From positions 1-64,000 of the forward strand of contig JAYOTP010000002.1 of the NCBI GenBank assembly GCA_038150465.1: DNA of 64,000 nt, given 5' to 3'. Below are positions 58,822-64,000 of this stretch, piece by piece; within the stretch, counting starts at the first letter, position 1; every line of letters starts with the position of its first letter. The notes below the pieces were generated by a model, which was not told the DNA's origin, did no database searches, and saw only the letters and a list, made by a program, of their open reading frames with translations. Made by a program: the position numbers and the translations under genes. Source of the DNA: RFXV01 sp038150465 (GTDB lineage: Bacteria; Bacteroidota; Bacteroidia; Flavobacteriales; Schleiferiaceae).

Positions 58822-59354
58822 TTTTGGGGGCTATTGATTTTTTGAAGGTAGTCAACAAGCGTATCGAATCGATCGGACAATGCCCGGTCGGGATCGTTCA
58901 GGACCATGAAGTCATTGTGTGCATCGAGCGAATGACCGATGCGAAATCGTGCATTCCATTGGCTGAACAGGAAGTCTTGTGCCAATGAGCGCTCTGAAGT
59001 CCAATCGATGAGCAAGTCTGTGGGCATGTCCTTTGAAAGGGTGAGGAATTGCTTTTTGGGCAGGCCCCAGAAATTCAGCTGGTTAGTCCCCCACTTTTGC
59101 AGGCTGCTCCAGCTGTTTTCCAGCGGTTCATTGAATTCAGGATCGTACATCAGAATATGTACCTCCAGTCCCATGCCTTCGATGCGCTGCTGGAGATCGG
59201 TCCATTCGCTCAATCGCCACGGATCATCCAAGGAAGCCAGGAAATGGATGGTCTTTACAGCGCCCCAACCCTTATAGCCGCCATCCGCGCGTCTGAGCGT
59301 TTTGCGCCTGAGGATCCAACGACCTACTTTTTCCCGCAAACCAGCTGCGATCAC
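58818..59354 (-). CDS. DUF6913-type conserved protein
   Basis: This 178-aa soluble protein is of a kind I associate with the DUF6913 family, conserved between ligA and dapA in Flavobacteriia. It has a basic N-terminus (EKVGRWILRRKTLRR), then alternating strands and helices (AVKTIHFLASLD, DLLIDWTSERS, RIGHSLDAHNDFMVL). No catalytic motif is visible. The C-terminal part DTLVDYLQKINSPQK is a helix. Coupled by ATGA to ligA and dapA. Function unknown. Confidence 0.75.
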   Translation of the reverse strand: MIAAGLREKVGRWILRRKTLRRADGGYKGWGAVKTIHFLASLDDPWRLSEWTDLQQRIEGMGLEVHILMYDPEFNEPLENSWSSLQKWGTNQLNFWGLPKKQFLTLSKDMPTDLLIDWTSERSLAQDFLFSQWNARFRIGHSLDAHNDFMVLNDPDRALSDRFDTLVDYLQKINSPQK

Positions 59355-61360
59355 AGGGCGAGCATTTCCATGAATCCTTGCTCAGAGATGATGGCCACTC
59401 CATTGGCCTCGGCTTTCTTTTTCTTGGCGGGTCCCATATCGGATCCTGCCAAAAGAAAGTCCGTCTTGGACGATACCGAACTGGCCACACGCCCGCCGTG
59501 TTTCTCGATCTCGGCTTTGATCCCGCTGCGGGAGAAGTGTTCAAAAGAACCCGATACGACAAAGGTCTTTCCGCTCAGCTTGTCGCTCGAGCCCTCGGCC
59601 AATCGAACCTCCATCTGCAGGCCCGCGCTCTTCAGATCCTCTACGAGCTCCTGCTGTGCCGGGTCTTCAAAGAACTGACGCACACTCTCAGCGATCCGCG
59701 TACCGATCTCATCCACAGCGGTAAGCTCTTCAAGAGAAGCTGCGGCCAAACGGTCGATGTGTTTGAAATGTCGGGCCAGTTTCTTGGCGACCGTTTCCCC
59801 CACATATCGGATGCCCAAAGCGAACAGGACCCGTTCAAAATCCTGCTCCCTGGATCGCTGCAGACTCGACAAGAGATTTTCGACGCTCTTTTCTCCTGTC
59901 CGATCCAGAGCCAATAACTCTTCAGCCCGCAAACGATAGAGGTCTGCAGACCGCCTGATCATGCCTTTGTCCACGAGCAGATCCACGGTTTCAGGGCCCA
60001 TGTGCTCGATGTCCATGGCCTTTCGGGAAATGAAATGTTCAATGCGGCCTTTTAGCTGTGCCGGGCAGCCTTGGTCATTCGGGCAATAATGCTGCGCCTC
60101 TCCTTCTTTTCGGATCAGAGACGTGTTGCAGTCCGGGCAGCGATCGATGAAATGCACAGCAGAAGCCATCAGCGGCCGCTCCTCCAGTACGACAGCTGTG
60201 ATCTTGGGGATGATCTCCCCTCCTTTCTCCACGAGTACCTGATCCCCAATATGAAGTCCGAGCTTGGCGATCTGATCGGCATTGTGCAGGGAAGCCCGCT
60301 TGACCACTGTTCCTGCTAAAAGAACAGGCTCAAGCTCTGCCACAGGCGTGATCGCCCCGGTCCGCCCCACCTGATAGCGCACCTCGTTCAGTTGCGTGCG
60401 CGCCTCCTCTGCCTGGAACTTGTAGGCAATGGCCCAACGCGGAGACTTGGCCGTTGCACCCAATTCTTCCTGCAAAGCGTAGGCATCCACCTTGATGACC
60501 ACCCCATCGACTTCAAAGGGCAGGTCATGACGCTTGAGGTCCCAGTGCTCAATGAAGCGCATGATGTCGTCAGCCGTCTCCGCCCGCAATTTCATGTCTT
60601 CAGTGGGCACCTTGAATCCCCATTGCGCCGCTGATGCCAGATTCTCCCAATGGCTGGAGTGGCTGAGCTGTTCACTCAGAACATAGTACAGAAAGCAGTC
60701 CAGTGGACGTTTGGCCACTTCGCTGCTGTCCTGCATTTTGAGGGAGCCCGAGGCTGAATTGCGCGGATTGGCGAATGGTTCCAAGCCCGCTTGCTGCCTT
60801 TCCTCATTCATTTTCAGAAAGCCGTCCTTGGTCATGAAGATCTCACCGCGAACCTCGAATTCCTCTGGAAAACCCTGTCCGCTCAGCCGCAGGGGCACCG
60901 AGCCAATGGTCTTCACATTGGCAGAGATCTCGTCGCCCTGCTGCCCATCGCCTCTGGTCACTGCGCGTTCAAACTGCCCGTCTCTATAGTGGATGCTGAT
61001 GGCTGCTCCATCGTATTTCAACTCGCAGACAAAGGCGGGAAAATAGCCGATGCTCTTTTCAGTTCGGTCAAGAAAGTCGGTGAGCTCCTCCTTGGAATAA
61101 GTGTTCCCCAAGGAAAGCATGGGTCTTTTGTGCTGAATGGTGGGAAAGTCCTTGGTGATCTGCCCACCCACCCGCCTGCTCGGCGAGAGCGGATCGTCAA
61201 ATTGCGGATACTGCGATTCCAGATCGGAGAGGCTGCGCAACAGCTCATCGAATTCCCGATCGGAGATGGTCGGGGCATCCAGTTGGTAGTAGCTGTGGTT
61301 GTGGGCTTCCAGCTCTTTCCTAAGCTGCTCTATCCGAACCCTGGCCTCGTCTGTTGTCAT
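59351..61360 (-). CDS. ligA: NAD-dependent DNA ligase
   Basis: This 669-aa ligase has the Ia domain (1-70), the nucleotidyltransferase domain with Lys115 (CELKYDGAA), and an OB fold. A four-Cys zinc finger (CPDC ... CPNDQGC, about 405-430), HhH repeats and a C-terminal BRCT domain (about 590-669, LSGKTFVVSGSFEHFSR) follow. All hallmark residues are present. It starts with an ATGA overlap after prmC. Confidence 0.98.
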   Translation of the reverse strand: MTTDEARVRIEQLRKELEAHNHSYYQLDAPTISDREFDELLRSLSDLESQYPQFDDPLSPSRRVGGQITKDFPTIQHKRPMLSLGNTYSKEELTDFLDRTEKSIGYFPAFVCELKYDGAAISIHYRDGQFERAVTRGDGQQGDEISANVKTIGSVPLRLSGQGFPEEFEVRGEIFMTKDGFLKMNEERQQAGLEPFANPRNSASGSLKMQDSSEVAKRPLDCFLYYVLSEQLSHSSHWENLASAAQWGFKVPTEDMKLRAETADDIMRFIEHWDLKRHDLPFEVDGVVIKVDAYALQEELGATAKSPRWAIAYKFQAEEARTQLNEVRYQVGRTGAITPVAELEPVLLAGTVVKRASLHNADQIAKLGLHIGDQVLVEKGGEIIPKITAVVLEERPLMASAVHFIDRCPDCNTSLIRKEGEAQHYCPNDQGCPAQLKGRIEHFISRKAMDIEHMGPETVDLLVDKGMIRRSADLYRLRAEELLALDRTGEKSVENLLSSLQRSREQDFERVLFALGIRYVGETVAKKLARHFKHIDRLAAASLEELTAVDEIGTRIAESVRQFFEDPAQQELVEDLKSAGLQMEVRLAEGSSDKLSGKTFVVSGSFEHFSRSGIKAEIEKHGGRVASSVSSKTDFLLAGSDMGPAKKKKAEANGVAIISEQGFMEMLAL

Positions 61361-62154
61361 TTATTCTTTTCAGCAAAAAGGAATCTCTCCTTCCCGGAAA
61401 GATCCAAGACAATATCGGAGGAAAAGCCTTCATCTGAGAACATTTTGCAGACATCTTCTGCACAGGGCGGATGCATTTCCAGAGCGATATTCCCGCCTTT
61501 TTGAACACCCGATCGGGCGAATTCCAGCAGGCCGCGATAAAATAGCAAGGGATCATCGTCCGGGACGAAGAGTGCCAAATGGGGCTCGTGTTGCAAAACA
61601 TGCGGGGCCATTTCCTCAGACTCCTTTTGGGGCACGTAGGGAGGGTTGGACAGGATCAGGTCGCAGACCGGTAATCCGTACCAATTCGATGCATCCAGAA
61701 AATCCATGGAAAAGAACTCCACATTGCATCCGTTCGCCTCTGCATTTCTGCGTGCATAGCCCAAAGCCTTTTCGGAAAGATCGACCGCTGTCACCTCTGA
61801 ATCCGGACGCTTCTTTTTCCATCCAAGTGCCAAAATTCCAGAACCAGTACCCACGTCCAACACGGTTTGGGCGCGACCGATCCGCTCCAGGGCCAGCTGA
61901 AGGAGCTCCTCTGTTTCGGGACGTGGAATCAGGACTTCGGGCCCCACATGAATGTCCATCCCAAAGAATGAGACCTTTCCCAGCACATACTGCACAGGAT
62001 TTCCACTGGCGATCAGTTCCAATGCCGACAAGAGCTTTTTTTCCTGCTCGCCTTGCAGCGGGCGATCCGGATGGAGCAGAATGTCTTTTCGGTCCACTTC
62101 GGCAAAGGCTTCCAACAACATCCGGCTCACCTCAGTGATCTCTCGCTTCTGCAT
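61357..62154 (-). CDS. prmC: Release factor glutamine methyltransferase PrmC
   Basis: This 265-aa SAM-dependent enzyme methylates the GGQ glutamine of RF1 and RF2. The motif LIPRPETEELL, the SAM loop VLDVGTGSGILALG and the catalytic NPPYVP are all present. The open frame continues upstream to 63288 because it is antisense to ribD; homology starts at MQKREITEV, so the start is 62154. It is divergent from ribD with 90 bp between ATGs and heads the five-gene coupled chain. Confidence 0.95.
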   Translation of the reverse strand: MQKREITEVSRMLLEAFAEVDRKDILLHPDRPLQGEQEKKLLSALELIASGNPVQYVLGKVSFFGMDIHVGPEVLIPRPETEELLQLALERIGRAQTVLDVGTGSGILALGWKKKRPDSEVTAVDLSEKALGYARRNAEANGCNVEFFSMDFLDASNWYGLPVCDLILSNPPYVPQKESEEMAPHVLQHEPHLALFVPDDDPLLFYRGLLEFARSGVQKGGNIALEMHPPCAEDVCKMFSDEGFSSDIVLDLSGKERFLFAEKNK

Positions 62155-62231
62155 GACGCCCTCCAAACGGGCCCTGCACTGCGCTTTGAATTCGGAACAA
62201 TTCACGGCCCAAAAATCGCATTTATCCCGAC

Positions 62232-62239
62232 TACCTTTG
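62232..62239 (+). promoter_or_regulatory. -7 element directly before ribD
   Basis: TACCTTTG is an exact TAnnTTTG match ending 5 bp before the ribD ATG at 62245. It predicts a leaderless or nearly leaderless ribD transcript. Confidence 0.5.
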
Positions 62240-62244
62240 ACCCC

Positions 62245-63282
62245 ATGCAGCAGTATATGCAGCGGGCCATTGAACTGGCAAAACTCGGCCTGGGACGCAC
62301 TTACCCCAATCCTCTGGTGGGATGTGTGATCGTGCGCAAGGGAGAGATCATTGGCGAGGGATGGCACCGCAAGGCAGGGGAAGCGCACGCTGAAGTGCAT
62401 GCCATAAACAGTGTTCGCGACCGAGAAGGACTGAAGGAGGCCTGTTTGTACGTCAATCTGGAACCCTGTGCACATCAGGGGAAAACCCCGCCTTGCTGCG
62501 ACCTGATCATCGAACACAAGATCCCAAAAGTGGTGATCGCCAATATCGATCCGCACGATAAGGTGGCCGGTCAGGGCATTGCAAGACTCAAAGAGGCAGG
62601 AACGGAAGTCATTGTGGGTGTTTGCGCCTCTGAAGGCGAACAGCTGAACCGAAGGTTTTTTACTGTCCATCGGAAGAAGCGCCCCTATGTTGTATTGAAA
62701 TGGGCCGAAAGCAGAGACGGATTCATGGATGCTGAAAGGCGACCCGGTCAGATGGGTTCCATCGCGATCAGCGGTCCTGAAAGCCGATCTCTGAGCCATT
62801 TGTGGAGGACACAGGAAGAATCCATTCTCGTCGGGCGCAAGACGGCGGAGGTGGACGACCCCTTGCTGAATGCACGCGCTGTACATGGCCGTTCTCCAAC
62901 AGTGGTCTTGATCGATCCGCAACGCAGCTTGAGGCTGGAAGAGCTGCGCATGATGGACGCTGCCCAAAGGCAACTTATTCGCATTTCCAGGCAAAGGGCT
63001 ACCGGCCCACTGCATCCTGCAAGCCAAGAGATCGCATTGGAAGACACGGATGCCGCTTCCATTCTGAATGCCTTGTTTCAGGCCGGACTGAGCAGCGTAC
63101 TGATAGAGGGCGGCCGAAAGACTTTGGACGCATTCATCGATCAAGGGCTGTGGGACGAGTATCGCGTCTTCCGAGCGCCCCATGCCCTCGGAAAAGGGCT
63201 TGCAGCGCCGGATCTGCCCTCTGAGCCGCATTTGAGAGAACGCGTGGGCGAGGATCTGCTTTTGACCGGTTTTCACCCATGA
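62245..63282 (+). CDS. ribD: Bifunctional riboflavin deaminase/reductase RibD
   Basis: This 345-aa protein has an N-terminal deaminase domain with zinc ligands His48 (HAEVHA, with Glu50 as proton shuttle), Cys75 and Cys84 (EPCAHQGKTPPC). The C-terminal reductase domain (about 145-345) includes WAESRDGFMDA and VLIEGGRKTLDAF. The true start is the ATG at 62245; the open frame further upstream lies antisense to prmC. It overlaps the downstream transporter gene by ATGA. Confidence 0.95.
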   Translation: MQQYMQRAIELAKLGLGRTYPNPLVGCVIVRKGEIIGEGWHRKAGEAHAEVHAINSVRDREGLKEACLYVNLEPCAHQGKTPPCCDLIIEHKIPKVVIANIDPHDKVAGQGIARLKEAGTEVIVGVCASEGEQLNRRFFTVHRKKRPYVVLKWAESRDGFMDAERRPGQMGSIAISGPESRSLSHLWRTQEESILVGRKTAEVDDPLLNARAVHGRSPTVVLIDPQRSLRLEELRMMDAAQRQLIRISRQRATGPLHPASQEIALEDTDAASILNALFQAGLSSVLIEGGRKTLDAFIDQGLWDEYRVFRAPHALGKGLAAPDLPSEPHLRERVGEDLLLTGFHP

Positions 63283-64000
63283 TCGCACTGATCCTCAGCA
63301 TCGCATCCGCTACAGGCATCTTTGTCTGCTTCAGCCTTATGGATCGCTGGAAAGTGAATGCCGTGGTCGCAGTGGCGGCCAACTACACGACTGCTGCTGT
63401 GGTGGGCTGGATCATCAGTCCCCTTCCGCTTTCTGTACTGAAACAACCATGGATGGGCTCTGCCCTTTTGATGGGCTCTGCTTTTGTCTTTTTGTTCCTG
63501 CTTATGCTCGAACTCACCCAAAAGGGCGGAATGAGCCTGGGCACCATCAGTTCGCAGATGTCGCTGCTGATCCCAGTGGCTTTGGCTCCTCTTCTCTACG
63601 GAGAACAGCTTGATACCGCTCATCAATTGGGGATCTGCCTGGGCTTACTGGCCATCTACCTCATGCTGCGGTCGGGCGTTCAGTCGTCCGGTCACAAAGC
63701 GGCCAAATTGCCCCTAAAAGTGCTGATCGTCTTTTTGGGCACCGGCCTGTGTACGGCCTTATTGCAGTTCATGGAGCATCATTATTTGGACAAAAGCATG
63801 GAGATCGGTTATGTGTCGGCTGTATTCGCCGTTTCTGCTCTTGTCTGCTGGAGCTATTTCCTATTGGGAAAGAAAGAGGAAAAAACACCCATGATCCGAA
63901 GCATTGGCGCAGGCGTTCTGCTGGGATTGCCCAATCTGGGTTCCCTGGTCTTCCTCGTCCGGGCACTTGCCCAGCTTGATGGATCGCTGGTCTTTCCGGT
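63279..64000 (+). CDS. DMT/EamA-type membrane transporter (partial, runs off the window)
   Basis: The ATG at 63279 overlaps the ribD stop (ATGA), and the frame stays open for 240 codons to the window end. The translation begins MIALILSIASATGIFVCFSL and contains at least seven hydrophobic segments (for example WMGSALLMGSAFVFLFLLML, QMSLLIPVALAPLLYGE and LGICLGLLAIYLML). The pattern of short TM helices and the GE(Q/R)L-x-xQxxG loop after TM4 are typical of the drug/metabolite (EamA) superfamily. Coupling with ribD could mean vitamin transport, but substrates of this superfamily are diverse. The C-terminus is missing. Confidence 0.75.
   Translation, partial: MIALILSIASATGIFVCFSLMDRWKVNAVVAVAANYTTAAVVGWIISPLPLSVLKQPWMGSALLMGSAFVFLFLLMLELTQKGGMSLGTISSQMSLLIPVALAPLLYGEQLDTAHQLGICLGLLAIYLMLRSGVQSSGHKAAKLPLKVLIVFLGTGLCTALLQFMEHHYLDKSMEIGYVSAVFAVSALVCWSYFLLGKKEEKTPMIRSIGAGVLLGLPNLGSLVFLVRALAQLDGSLVFP

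Noticed and set aside
62155..63288. Long open minus-strand frame upstream of prmC, antisense to ribD
   Set aside because: It extends the prmC frame without any recognisable domain and mirrors ribD codon structure; PrmC homology begins at 62154. It is a shadow of ribD.
1..64000. CRISPR array, prophage, insertion sequence or defence island
   Set aside because: No regular repeat-spacer pattern, transposase, integrase or phage structural gene was seen. The window is dominated by housekeeping operons.

Overview
The window looks like chromosomal DNA from a moderately GC-rich member of the Bacteroidota, most likely Flavobacteriales. Three points support this. Secreted proteins end in type IX secretion (T9SS) sorting domains with the YPNP/GxY pattern. 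A GldI-like lipoprotein sits in the nrnA-gldI-peptidylprolyl isomerase order. Many genes are preceded by the Bacteroidota -7 promoter element TAnnTTTG rather than by Shine-Dalgarno motifs. Gene density is very high, with no gene-free stretch over about 235 bp, no insertion sequences, no CRISPR array and one tRNA. I cannot name the genus.

Layout. 1-6.1 kb: tRNA-Leu(CAG), then a rightward damage-tolerance operon of a LexA-type repressor (XRE + S24), an SRAP/HMCES abasic-site protein, a DnaE2-like polymerase and DinB. 6.1-11.2 kb: a leftward surface module with two PKD-repeat T9SS proteins around an ECF sigma factor translationally coupled to a membrane/beta-barrel protein. 11.4-18.6 kb: a TPR protein and gyrA, divergent from clpC and a YigZ-family gene. 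18.6-22.9 kb: a secreted metalloprotease, a thioesterase, dnaA and a SUI1-type factor. 22.9-27.6 kb: a coupled leftward operon of a GH3/beta-lactamase fusion, a MORN-type protein and bshA. 27.7-32.5 kb: a small membrane protein, mutL with an eroded endonuclease motif, two rhomboid proteases and a membrane-anchored endonuclease/phosphatase-like protein.

32.4-38.7 kb: an orphan peptide-binding lipoprotein divergent from mtaB, two PPIase lipoproteins including gldI, an nrnA-type phosphoesterase and ndk. 38.7-43.7 kb: DUF721/DciA-like gene, recF, a TPR protein, ribH, marC, a DUF2911 protein and an MBL hydrolase. 43.8-49.2 kb: a conserved 472-aa protein of unknown function, two class V aminotransferase/cysteine desulfurase genes and glmM in one coupled operon. 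49.4-56.4 kb: TPR, DUF368 (PopT-like), aroE, DUF349, uvrB. 56.4-62.2 kb: the five-gene ATGA-coupled chain prmC-ligA-DUF6913-dapA-hutH. 62.2-64 kb: ribD and a DMT-family transporter cut by the window end.

DNA replication and repair genes recur through the window (dnaE2-like, dinB, SRAP, gyrA, dnaA, mutL, recF, uvrB, ligA). The strongest lead is the first operon. Its regulator keeps every feature needed for LexA-like self-cleavage (Ala-Gly site, Ser and Lys at LexA-like spacing) and has a palindrome in front of it. This suggests an SOS-like switch controlling an SRAP + DnaE2 + DinB mutasome that lacks ImuA and ImuB. All calls come from reading the sequence; no database search was run.
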